From: Halobacillus shinanisalinarum
GTDB lineage: Bacteria > Bacillota > Bacilli > Bacillales > Halobacillaceae
Assembly: GCF_022919835.1 (NCBI RefSeq)
Contig: NZ_CP095074.1
Span: 3,698,001-3,762,000 of the forward strand
Length of the DNA: 64,000 bases
Direction of reading: 5' to 3'
The position numbers and the translations under genes were made by a program. Numbering within the stretch: the first letter of the stretch is position 1; every line of letters begins with the position of its first letter. The notes under the pieces are model-generated. The model saw only the letters and a list, made by a program, of their open reading frames with translations. It searched no databases and was not told the origin of the DNA. Shown piece by piece: positions 17,208-25,676 of the stretch.

Positions 17208-18653
17208 ATGAAGGTGCTTGGGAATAAGGACGTTCTCGCTCTTGCTTTTGGTGCCATGATTGGGTGGGGCTGGGTAGTCACCGCAGGCCTTTGGATTACG
17301 GAAGCAGGGTCGCTCGGTGCGATCCTTGCCTTTGCGATTGGCGGTCTTCTTGTTACATTCGTCGGTCTCACGTATGCTGAACTAGCTTCAGCCCTCCCGC
17401 TCACTGGGGGAGAGCATGTCTACAGTTTTAAGGCGATGGGGAGGGTGGCATCCTTTATCACAACGTGGTCGATTATTCTTGGTTATGTATCAGTTGTAGC
17501 CTTTGAAGCGGTGGCTCTTCCGACCGTATTTGAGTACCTTGTTTCAGGTTATAGTCAGGGGTACCTCTATACCATAGCAGATTGGGATGTTACGGCTACA
17601 TGGGCGGGAGTAGGGATTGCAGGTTCGATTCTTGTAGCTTGGATTAATTATCGCGGAATTAAATTGACCACATCGATTACGTTCATTTTAACTTTATTGA
17701 TTATTATAGCCGGAATTTTATTGATCACGGGCGGCACAGCAGCGGGTAACGTGCAAAACATGCAGCCGCTATTCGATCAGGGGATGGCTGGATTATTAAC
17801 CGTTATCATTATGACTCCATTTATGTTTGTTGGATTTGATGTGATTCCACAGGCAGCTGAAGAGATCAATCTTCCACGTAAGAAGATTGGGCAGCTATTA
17901 ATCTTGTCTGTCATTCTAGCAGTGGTTTGGTATATTCTAATTATTTTTGGCGTGTCACGTGTGTTGAACCCAGCCGCTATCAATGGATCAGAATTAGTGA
18001 CAGCTGATGCGATGGCCACAGCCTTTGGAGGCAGCCCGATGATGGGAAATATTCTCGTCCTAGGCGGGATCGGAGGCATTTTGACAAGTTGGATCGGCTT
18101 TTATGTAGGAGGGAGCCGTGCTGTTTATGCACTTGCGAAAGCTGGAATGCTTCCTAAGGCCTTAAGTGAACTGCACCCAAAATATAACACGCCGTATAAA
18201 GCTATTCTATCGATAGGAGTTCTATCAACGATCGCACCGTTATTCGGGAGGCCATCCCTCGTATGGTTAGTCAATGCTGGCGGTCTCGGCTTGGTTGTGG
18301 CCTGGTTAATGGTAGCGATATCCTTTATTATTCTCCGTAAAAAGAGCCCCGAAATGAATCGGCCTTTTCGTCTTCGAGGAGGAACAACACTTGGCTGGAT
18401 AGCCGCACTTTTGTCGCTTGGGGTTTGCGTGCTTTACGTGCCGGGTATGCCGTCTGCACTCGTGTGGCCGTATGAGTGGATCATTATTTTATCATGGGCT
18501 GTTCTAGGTGCCATTCTCTATAAAATTTCTATTTCAAAGTACGGTGCAAACCATTCAGAACAACATATGAAAGCAGAGATCGATCGTGTGATGAAAGATT
18601 CTGATCAACAAACTTCTGAACCTGACACGCTCACACAGGTCAATGAAAAGTAG
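17208..18653 (+). CDS. APC-family amino acid/amine permease
   Basis: Protein of 481 aa if started at ATG 17208. There are about twelve membrane helices. The first helix has GAMIGWGWVVTAG, the unwound G-x-G segment of APC transporters, and TYAELASALPLTGGEHVYSF follows in helix 2-3. GGGAGGT (17175-17181) stands 8 bases before ATT 17190, in the same frame, giving MTDQKLMKVLG; ATG 17208 is 26 bases away, so ATT may be the real start. Substrate is likely the amine or amino acid used by the adjacent aminotransferase. The C-terminal 45 residues are soluble and charged. Confidence 0.9.
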   Translation: MKVLGNKDVLALAFGAMIGWGWVVTAGLWITEAGSLGAILAFAIGGLLVTFVGLTYAELASALPLTGGEHVYSFKAMGRVASFITTWSIILGYVSVVAFEAVALPTVFEYLVSGYSQGYLYTIADWDVTATWAGVGIAGSILVAWINYRGIKLTTSITFILTLLIIIAGILLITGGTAAGNVQNMQPLFDQGMAGLLTVIIMTPFMFVGFDVIPQAAEEINLPRKKIGQLLILSVILAVVWYILIIFGVSRVLNPAAINGSELVTADAMATAFGGSPMMGNILVLGGIGGILTSWIGFYVGGSRAVYALAKAGMLPKALSELHPKYNTPYKAILSIGVLSTIAPLFGRPSLVWLVNAGGLGLVVAWLMVAISFIILRKKSPEMNRPFRLRGGTTLGWIAALLSLGVCVLYVPGMPSALVWPYEWIIILSWAVLGAILYKISISKYGANHSEQHMKAEIDRVMKDSDQQTSEPDTLTQVNEK

Positions 18654-18755
18654 ACTAACTTTCATTTTGCGAGCACTATCTAGAATTGTTCTCGCAGGAA
18701 AAGCATAAAAACACTAGCTTTTTAAAAGCAAATCTATAAATAGGAGTGTCTTGTA

Positions 18756-19939
18756 ATGAATCTACCGTTGGAAGGAATAAAAATTCTCGATTTATCTCGT
18801 GTGCTGGCTGGTCCGCTCGGATCGATGCAGCTCGCTGATCTCGGGGCTGAAGTGATACGTGTCGAAGCCCCTGGGGAAAGGACGACATACGGCACTGGTG
18901 GCCTTTCGTTGAAGAAGAAAGTACCTATTATCTTTCTGCGAATCGCAATAAGAAATCGATCACGATTAATCTAAAGCAGGAAGAGGGAAAAGCTCTTTTT
19001 AAAAAAATGGCAGCTCAGGCGGATGTAGTTATTGAAAATTTTAAAACGGGGACGATGGATCGTCTTGGATTAGGATATGAAGTGCTCAAACAAGAAAATG
19101 AAGATCTCATTCTTTGTTCTGTCACAGGATACGGACAGACTGGCCCTTATAAACACCTCCCTGGCTACGATCCCGTTATTCAAGCGGTGGGAGGACTCAT
19201 GGATGTTACCGGGGAGTCAGATTCTGAGGCCACACGGGTCGGAACACCAGTCGTTGATATTATGACGTCTCATTATGTTGCGATCAGTGTTCTAGCAGCT
19301 TTGAGAAAGCGTGATATGAGTGGGGAAGGCGAACGCATTGATTTGTCGCTCCTCGACATTCAAGTAGCCTCGCTCGGAAACATTTCAAGCAGCTATCTTT
19401 TAAAAGGGCATGTGTCAAAAAGAATGGGAAATGCTCACGGAAACATTACCCCATACGAGACGTTTAAATGTGCCGATAAGCCAATTATGGTAGCGGCTGG
19501 AAATGATCGTATGTTTTATAACATGGCAGACGTGATGGGTCATCCAGAGTGGAAGGAAGACGGTCGTTTTAAAACAAATGCCAATCGTATCGAAAACAGG
19601 CAGGAATTAAGGAACCAGTTAGAGAAAGAGTTTTTGAAAAAGGGGGCAGATGAGTGGGAACAATTACTGTCTTCCAGTGACATCCCGTGTGGACCTGTAA
19701 ACAATGTGAAGCAGGTGTTTGATCATCCGCAAGTAAAAGCGCGTGATATGGTGCAGGTAAGTGATCATCCTACTCTTGGGGAAGTAAGGACAGTTCGAAA
19801 CCCGATTAAATTCAGGAATACAAATATCGAAGCAAAATCACATCCTCCTATTCTCGGGGAACACACCGTTGATTTATTAAAGGAATATGGGTTGTCAGAC
19901 GATGAGATTCATGAACTCAAGGAAAAGGGGGCCATATAA
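18756..19939 (+). pseudogene. CaiB/BaiF (family III) CoA transferase (frameshifted)
   Basis: Family III CoA transferase, which moves CoA between carboxylic acids. The first frame, from ATG 18756 after AGGAGTG, gives [20 protein letters not shown] and [11 protein letters not shown], the family N-terminus. The frame is lost at the G run 18873-18876. One more G gives [18 protein letters not shown] and continues in phase with [19 protein letters not shown] and the rest, to TAA 19939, for about 394 aa, the usual size. The fragment starting at ATG 19007 is therefore not a gene of its own. It follows the permease by about 100 bases and may activate the oxo-acid made by the aminotransferase. Confidence 0.88.
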
Positions 19940-20184
19940 GTTTGGTACGACTGGTTGGGAGCCCTAGAACTATTGCCCGTTTTGGAGCGCCATTAATTCT
20001 TTACATGACTTACACTGAGATGGAATGGATAGAAACTATTTCCTGTTAGTCCACAGTCATCATTCATCCAAACTACGATGATGCCGAAAATTCGGCGGCA
20101 ACGTGACGAAAATTCAGCGCTTTAGACTCGCAGGATTCAGCCAGGGTGCTTGCGTTTTTCCTAACTAGTAACAGGGGGATGTAG

Positions 20185-21579
20185 ATGGCAAATGCGAAAG
20201 AAATGCTGCAGGCCATTTTAAGCAGTATTGATGAAGGCATTCATGCAGTTGACGAAAATGGAGTCACTATTTTTTATAATCATATTGCATCCAAGCTTGA
20301 TGGCTTAGAGAGAAAAGAAGTATTAGGGAAACTTTTATTAGATAATTTCCCTTCCTTGTCTACAGAAACAAGTACATTAATGAAGGTTTGTCAAACCGGA
20401 GAACCTATTTATAATCAACATCAATCATACCGTAATATTCGCGGAGTCTTAGTGGATACCGTGAACACCACTTTGCCTATTAAGGTCAACAGGAAATTAG
20501 TCGGGGCTGTAGAAATTGCCAAAGACTTAACGAAAATTAAACATCTTTCGGAAAAGCTGCTTGATTTACAGGCAAAGATAGAGACAACGAACAATCAAAA
20601 AAAATCTCCTAACCGAAATACAGGAGCTACTTATCATATGACGGATATGATTACAAACGACCCTACCTTTAACGAACTGAAATCAAAAGCGTTAAAGGTG
20701 GCATGTACTACTTCACCGATCTTAATTTATGGTGAAACAGGGACAGGAAAAGAATTGCTTGTACAATCCATTCACAACGCTTCACCTCGTTGCAAGAGGC
20801 CTTTTATTGCTCAGAACTGCGCGGCGATCCCTTCGTCGTTGCTTGAAAGTATTTTATTTGGGACTACCAAAGGGAGCTACACCGGCGCAACGGACCGGCC
20901 GGGTTTGTTTGAACTGGCTGACGGGGGGACCTTATTTTTAGATGAACTAAGCAGCATGCCGTTGGATATTCAAGCCAAGCTATTGAGGGTGCTGCAGAAT
21001 GGAGTGATACGAAGAGTCGGCGGAACGAAGGAAATTACCTTGAACCTTCGAATCATTGCCGCGATGAACGAGCCGCCAGAAACTTGTGTCCGTGAAAAGA
21101 AGCTGCGTTCTGATTTGTACTTTCGTTTAAATGTTATTCACCTGCACATTCCTCAGCTTAAGGATAGGAAGGGCGATATTCCGCTCTTAATTGATCACTT
21201 TGTACAAAAATATAATTTTCAATTCGGAAAGCTTGTTACAAAGGTGGAAGAGGAAGTGAAGGAAATCTTTCACCTTTATGAATGGCCAGGCAACGTCCGT
21301 GAATTAGAGCACGCGATCGAATCAGCCATGAACATGGTCGATGGGGACCGGATCTTAACGGAACATTTGCCGCCTCATATCATTGACAGTTATTCCTCAT
21401 TAAAAAGGACGAAACAACCGCCCTTACAACCACTGCGAAAAGTATTAATGGAAACCGAAGAACGATTAATTACCCAGGCGTTGAAGGAAACCAATGGAAA
21501 CATTCAACAAGCAGCTAATTTGTTGGAGATTCCACGGCAAACCTTACAATATAAATCCAATAAATTAAAGCTATCTTAA
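20185..21579 (+). CDS. Sigma-54 dependent activator, PAS-AAA-HTH (RocR-like)
   Basis: Protein of 464 aa. An N-terminal PAS domain (about 1-125, ILSSIDEGIHAVDENGVTIF) is followed by the AAA+ activator domain with Walker A GETGTGKELL, Walker B GTLFLDELSS and the RNA polymerase loop GSYTGA, which differs from the usual GAFTGA but keeps TGA. The C-terminal helix-turn-helix is NIQQAANLLEIPRQTLQYKS (Fis type). RocR and related regulators of arginine and amino acid use in Bacillus have this layout. The decarboxylase gene just downstream has a very good sigma-54 promoter and is the likely target. CAGGGGGATGTAG precedes the ATG. Confidence 0.92.
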   Translation: MANAKEMLQAILSSIDEGIHAVDENGVTIFYNHIASKLDGLERKEVLGKLLLDNFPSLSTETSTLMKVCQTGEPIYNQHQSYRNIRGVLVDTVNTTLPIKVNRKLVGAVEIAKDLTKIKHLSEKLLDLQAKIETTNNQKKSPNRNTGATYHMTDMITNDPTFNELKSKALKVACTTSPILIYGETGTGKELLVQSIHNASPRCKRPFIAQNCAAIPSSLLESILFGTTKGSYTGATDRPGLFELADGGTLFLDELSSMPLDIQAKLLRVLQNGVIRRVGGTKEITLNLRIIAAMNEPPETCVREKKLRSDLYFRLNVIHLHIPQLKDRKGDIPLLIDHFVQKYNFQFGKLVTKVEEEVKEIFHLYEWPGNVRELEHAIESAMNMVDGDRILTEHLPPHIIDSYSSLKRTKQPPLQPLRKVLMETEERLITQALKETNGNIQQAANLLEIPRQTLQYKSNKLKLS

Positions 21580-21606
21580 AAAACCGCCGAAAATTCGGCG
21601 GTTTTT
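21579..21606 (+). terminator. Terminator of the sigma-54 activator gene
   Basis: AAAACCGCCGAA and TTCGGCGGTTTT form a strong stem with a T tail, directly after the stop codon. A partial likeness (GCCGAAAATTCGGCGG) lies upstream near 20092-20107. Confidence 0.85.
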
Positions 21607-21615
21607 CGTGTTTTT

Positions 21616-21651
21616 CTATTCAAAATCACCTATAGAGTGAAGTGTGAATAG
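21616..21651 (+). promoter_or_regulatory. Possible enhancer site for the sigma-54 activator
   Basis: CTATTCA (21616-21622) and TGAATAG (21645-21651) form a spaced inverted repeat about 60 to 95 bases upstream of the -24 element, the usual distance for a sigma-54 activator binding site. This is an inference from position and symmetry. Confidence 0.35.
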
Positions 21652-21708
21652 TTTAAATTAACCCAATTTTCAGTGTGTTGTAGGGGTTTCTATAAATAAA
21701 ACAAAGTT

Positions 21709-21725
21709 TTGGCACGCATCTTGCT
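21709..21725 (+). promoter_or_regulatory. Sigma-54 promoter of the decarboxylase gene
   Basis: TTGGCACGCATCTTGCTT matches the -24/-12 consensus TGGCACG-N4-TTGCW with no mismatch. GG is at 21711-21712 and GC is 12 bases on. It lies about 110 bases before the coding start and faces it. Confidence 0.9.
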
Positions 21726-21833
21726 TTACTAAAACAGTGAGAGAGTTAATACATCTGCATACGTTCAGATGATGTTTCAGAAAAAGGACGTGTGGGGACT
21801 TCGCAAATGATGTTAGGAGAAGGAGAGGATGTA

Positions 21834-23336
21834 ATGGTTTTTAAAGCTACAACACATCAAGAACAACTTCATTCAACAATGGATCATAGCGCTGCCCCGC
21901 TATATGAGGCGCTTTGCTTGTATGAAAGGAGTCAACGTACGTCGTTACATGTTCCAGGACATAAGGATGGACGTGTGTTTGACGAAGAAGCCCTAGGCCG
22001 CTTTTCAAGCATATTAAAGATTGATGCCACTGAATCAGTGGGGATTGATGGTTTACATCATCCGACGAACTTTATCGCTGAAGCACAAACCTTAGCGGCT
22101 GATGCCTTTGGAGCCGATCATACGTTCTTTCTTGTGGGAGGAAGTACGATAGGAAATATAGGAGTTGCACTTACCCTATGCAGCCCAGGTGACAAAATTA
22201 TCGTTCAGCGCAATATGCATAAATCTGTCTTCCATGGCCTCATGGTAGCCGGTGCTCATCCTATTTTTATCGCTCCATCGATGGAACCTACAACAAAAGT
22301 GGCTAAGGTATCGGATCTTTCTTTTATCGAGAAAGCATTAAAGGAAAACCCCGATGTGAAGGGGGTATGGATAACCAATCCGAATTACTATGGAATGAGT
22401 CAGGACATCACTTCCTTAGCAAACGCTTGTCATCAAGCAGGGGTGCCTCTCGTTGTGGACGAAGCTCATGGCCCTCATTTCGGGCAAGCAGCAGAGGTTC
22501 CTCCTTCAGCTCTATCTCAAGGAGCGGATCTCGTAGTCCAGTCCACACACAAAATGTTAACAGCGATGACCATGGCTTCGATGCTTCATGTAAAAGGAAA
22601 CATGGTTTTCCGCGAAAGACTAGCGCAAGTGCTCGGAATGATTCAATCAACGAGTCCTTCCTACCCGCTGCTAGCCTCTTTAGATCTTGCAAGACGCTAT
22701 TTAGTGACAAAGGGGCGAGCGCAAATAAAAGAGACGGTAAAACGTTTAGACACGAAGCGGGCGGCTCTAGCCTCTGAATTACAAGCCCTTTCCATTTGGG
22801 AAGGAAGCCAGCAGGTTGATCATAGAGATCCGTTGAAGTGGATTATATCAAGTAAAAATGATGCCGTTTCGGGTTTTCAATTATTAGATATGTTTTATGA
22901 ACTAGATTGCACAGCGGAAATTTGTGATCCTCGGAATGTTGGATTCTTATTTTCAATAGATGAAAGGGAGGAAGACATCGAGAAAGTCGTCCGTAAGATT
23001 AAGGAGATGGATGAAAAGCTGCAAAAAATGGCCGTGCCTGATCCACCTGACAAATCTGACATGGTTCTCTTTGAAGAAGAAGGTACCCTCTATAAGCCAG
23101 CATTATCGTTGCATGAGGCTTTTCACAAGCCTCGTAAGCGGGCTGCTTTACAAGAAGCAATTGGAGCTATCTGCGGAGAGATGGTTCTCCCCTATCCACC
23201 TGGCATCCCTTTATTGACGCCTGGGGAGAAGATCACAGCTAATCACGTAAAAACGATTCGCCAGCTTAAAGAAATGGGGGCATATTTCCAAGGTCCTTCC
23301 GACGAAACGATGAAATCCTTATATGTCCTTTGCTAG
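21834..23336 (+). CDS. Orn/Lys/Arg decarboxylase (SpeA/YaaO-like)
   Basis: Protein of 500 aa from ATG 21834, chosen because AAGGAGAGG lies 6 bases upstream; frames from GTG 21792 lack a spaced site. It is a fold-type I PLP decarboxylase of the short Bacillus type. The marks are SLHVPGHKDGR, GGSTIGNIGVALTLC, VDEAHGPHFG and the PLP lysine in STHKMLTAMTMAS, followed by the C-terminal domain with PYPPGIPLLTPGE. It probably turns arginine or lysine into agmatine or cadaverine in the cytoplasm; which one cannot be told here. Sigma-54 promoter control and the NhaC-type antiporter after it suggest an amino acid/amine exchange or acid-stress role. Confidence 0.88.
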   Translation: MVFKATTHQEQLHSTMDHSAAPLYEALCLYERSQRTSLHVPGHKDGRVFDEEALGRFSSILKIDATESVGIDGLHHPTNFIAEAQTLAADAFGADHTFFLVGGSTIGNIGVALTLCSPGDKIIVQRNMHKSVFHGLMVAGAHPIFIAPSMEPTTKVAKVSDLSFIEKALKENPDVKGVWITNPNYYGMSQDITSLANACHQAGVPLVVDEAHGPHFGQAAEVPPSALSQGADLVVQSTHKMLTAMTMASMLHVKGNMVFRERLAQVLGMIQSTSPSYPLLASLDLARRYLVTKGRAQIKETVKRLDTKRAALASELQALSIWEGSQQVDHRDPLKWIISSKNDAVSGFQLLDMFYELDCTAEICDPRNVGFLFSIDEREEDIEKVVRKIKEMDEKLQKMAVPDPPDKSDMVLFEEEGTLYKPALSLHEAFHKPRKRAALQEAIGAICGEMVLPYPPGIPLLTPGEKITANHVKTIRQLKEMGAYFQGPSDETMKSLYVLC

Positions 23337-23438
23337 TCTGAACAGGTTAACCTTGATTGGAATATTCTCAGCCCCCGAAATGAACTTGGACGCTCTTGAA
23401 TAAATTAGTAATACAGAGTAAGGGAGGGGGCTGATCAT

Positions 23439-23516
23439 ATGAGAAGACACAACTATTTTAATAAGGAGGAGATCGACACATGGAGAGTGAATATGTTAAT
23501 TCAGTGTTTTCGTTAA
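23439..23516 (+). CDS. Short 25-codon frame overlapping the antiporter start
   Basis: ATG 23439 is preceded by AAGGGAGGGGG at good spacing. The 25-residue product (MRRHNYFNKEEIDTW, then eleven more residues) ends at TAA 23514-23516, inside the next gene, whose AAGGAGGAG ribosome site lies within this frame. It may be a leader peptide coupling translation to the antiporter. There is no similarity I recognise, and it may be chance. Confidence 0.35.
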   Translation: MRRHNYFNKEEIDTWRVNMLIQCFR

Positions 23517-25072
23517 TTCCACCATTGTTAGCTATTGTCATGGTCATCCTCACCCGCCGAGTACTCTTGTCGCTTGGCCTAGGGATTTTTCTTGGTGCCC
23601 TGATGCTTCATCAATTTGATTTCGCAGGAGCCATTGCCAAAATATTCAATACGGTTCGTGATATTTTTGTGACCGTGAACGAATCCACGTGGGAGTTTAA
23701 CACGTGGAACATTTTCATCTTGTTATTCCTATTGATTTTAGGAATGATGACAGCCTTCATTTCTATGGCTGGCGGCACACGAGCGTTTGGTGACTGGGCA
23801 ATCAAGCGTGTGAAATCGCGTAAAGGTGCTCAATTATTAACCGTTTTCCTGGGAATTATCGTATTTATTGATGACTATTTTAACTCTTTGGCTGTCGGAC
23901 AAGTCAGCCGCCCCTTAACAGACCGTCACCGTATTTCCAGAGCGAAACTCGCGTACTATCTTGACTCTACGGCGGCGCCGATATGTGTCGTTTCACCGAT
24001 ATCCAGCTGGGGAGCCTATATTATTGGCTTAATTGGAACGGTTCTAGTCACGCATCAAGTGACAGAATACAGTGCGTTTACCGGTTTCCTCTATATGATT
24101 CCGATGAACTTATATGCGGTTGTTGCCATTTTACTCGTGATTGCAACGGCTTGGTTCAACATTAATTTCGGTTTCATGAGAAAGCATGAAGAAAAAGCGA
24201 TGAACACAGGTGAAGTGAGAGGCGAAGGTGATACACTCGGAGTTTTAACGAGCCTTCCTGAAAGTCATAAAGGCAGAGTCAGCGATCTGATTTGGCCGAT
24301 CATAGCACTTCTGATCGGCACGGTCAGCGCAATGGTCTACACGGGGTACCAGGCTGTCGCTAGTGATAGTGTAACGATCTTAGCCATTTTTGAAAATACA
24401 GCTGTTGCTAAATCACTCGTATACGGCGGTTTAGCCGGCTTGATCGTTACTTTGCTTGTATTTTTGCCGAAAGGGTTTTCGTTCAAGGACTGGAGGCTAG
24501 GCTTCAAAAGTGGGATCAAATCTATGCTCCCAGCGATTTTTATACTCATTACTGCATGGACGATTACCACAATCATCAGCGAATTGGAGACAGGAACGTA
24601 CTTGGCGGGATTGGTTCAAGCATGGAATATCCCTCTCGGTTTATTGCCAGCGTTGATCTTTATCTTTGCAGCATTTATGGCCTTTTCAACCGGTACCTCG
24701 TGGGGAACGTTCGGTTTGATGCTTCCGATTGCTGGGCAGGTTGCGGCGAATACGGATGTTTCTTACATGCTGCCTATGCTTGCAGCGGTTCTTGCAGGTT
24801 CGGTGTTAGGTGATCACTGTTCGCCTATTTCCGATACGACCATCCTGTCTTCTACTGGAGCGGGGTGCGACCATATGGATCACGTTAATACGCAATTACC
24901 TTATGCGATCGTAGCCGGGGGCATCGCTGTAGTTGGTTATCTCGTACTCGGTTTTACAGGAAGCACCATCCTCGGCTTTGCAACATCGATCGCCCTATTG
25001 ATCGGGGTTGTCTTTTATATGAAGAAAACGGTCAAACCTATTATCGAGGAGAACCTTAGCAAACACGGTTAA
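23480..25072 (+). CDS. NhaC-family antiporter (first copy)
   Basis: Protein of 530 aa with about twelve hydrophobic segments. It has FIDDYFNSLAVGQVSRPLTDRH, GTSWGTFGLMLPIAG and GDHCSPISDTTILSSTGAGC, the conserved polar motifs of the NhaC/YcgA branch of ion transporters. Members exchange sodium or protons, and some exchange organic or amino substrates. It follows the decarboxylase gene by about 140 bases with no terminator, so it is probably read from the same sigma-54 promoter. From that context I infer a link to decarboxylase substrate or product transport. AAGGAGGAGATCGACAC precedes ATG 23480. Confidence 0.85.
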   Translation: MESEYVNSVFSLIPPLLAIVMVILTRRVLLSLGLGIFLGALMLHQFDFAGAIAKIFNTVRDIFVTVNESTWEFNTWNIFILLFLLILGMMTAFISMAGGTRAFGDWAIKRVKSRKGAQLLTVFLGIIVFIDDYFNSLAVGQVSRPLTDRHRISRAKLAYYLDSTAAPICVVSPISSWGAYIIGLIGTVLVTHQVTEYSAFTGFLYMIPMNLYAVVAILLVIATAWFNINFGFMRKHEEKAMNTGEVRGEGDTLGVLTSLPESHKGRVSDLIWPIIALLIGTVSAMVYTGYQAVASDSVTILAIFENTAVAKSLVYGGLAGLIVTLLVFLPKGFSFKDWRLGFKSGIKSMLPAIFILITAWTITTIISELETGTYLAGLVQAWNIPLGLLPALIFIFAAFMAFSTGTSWGTFGLMLPIAGQVAANTDVSYMLPMLAAVLAGSVLGDHCSPISDTTILSSTGAGCDHMDHVNTQLPYAIVAGGIAVVGYLVLGFTGSTILGFATSIALLIGVVFYMKKTVKPIIEENLSKHG

Positions 25073-25094
25073 AGTAACCATTAGATAATGAATG

Positions 25095-25136
25095 AAAAGC
25101 TGATTTTTCCTAAACGATGGAGAATCAGCTTTTTTT
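25095..25136 (+). terminator. Terminator after the first NhaC gene
   Basis: AAAAGCTGATTTTTC and GAGAATCAGCTTTTTT pair over about 12 bases and end in a T run, 23 bases after the stop codon. Confidence 0.8.
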
Positions 25137-25146
25137 ACTTTCTATT

Positions 25147-25516
25147 ATGAATCAATTTCATAATTTAAGCCTCTTCTGCCCCAAGGGATTCAAAACGCAA
25201 AAAAGGACCCCGGAAGGCTTCGCCTGAGGAGGCTTGCTGTTTAGAGGATGTTCGACTAAGTTCGGCACGTCCTGTGGGGCCGCAGGAAAACGAGTCGTTT
25301 CCCAGCCACCCCGAGCTCTCATACCGTAACGGAGCTAAGTCTCCAGGATAAGGGGGCGATGTGAAGCAACATGGATAGAAACTGATCCAACTTCTTTATA
25401 AAACGGAAACTAAAATCTGCTGGATAAGAGAATCCAGTTTGAACTTTTCGAAAAAAGAGCCGTATATTCTGCCAGTCTTTGGCGTTTTAAAAAGAGCAAT
25501 TATGAAATTGATTCAT
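25147..25516. repeat. Segment bounded by perfect 19-bp inverted repeats
   Basis: ATGAATCAATTTCATAATT (25147-25165) is the exact inverse of AATTATGAAATTGATTCAT (25498-25516). Between them is a GC-richer non-coding stretch (about 25195-25400) with many short GGCCGC/CGAGT motifs, unlike its AT-rich surroundings. Two readings are possible: a MITE-like element, or two binding sites for the sigma-54 activator, because each arm is itself close to a palindrome and the right arm lies about 85 bases before the next sigma-54 promoter. Confidence 0.5.
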
Positions 25517-25601
25517 TATGATAAAACAAATAAATTATGCAAATACGGGTAAAAGATTAAAAATAGTAGTCTGAATTATACGAATAAACCAACAAATGGA
25601 G

Positions 25602-25618
25602 TTGGCATGGAACTTGCA
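25602..25618 (+). promoter_or_regulatory. Sigma-54 promoter of the second NhaC gene
   Basis: TTGGCATGGAACTTGCAAT keeps GG (25604-25605) and GC (25616-25617) 12 bases apart. It lies about 60 bases before ATG 25677. This decides the start: an in-frame ATG at 25596 lies upstream of the promoter and cannot be used. Confidence 0.85.
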
Positions 25619-25676
25619 ATTGATAAAGGTGAACGTTTCCGTTGAGACGGCGGAAACAATATTCAGGGAGAGAGGG

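Noticed and set aside
18756..18974. Two separate small CoA-transferase genes
   Set aside because: Both parts form one family III enzyme when one G is added; neither part alone has a complete fold.
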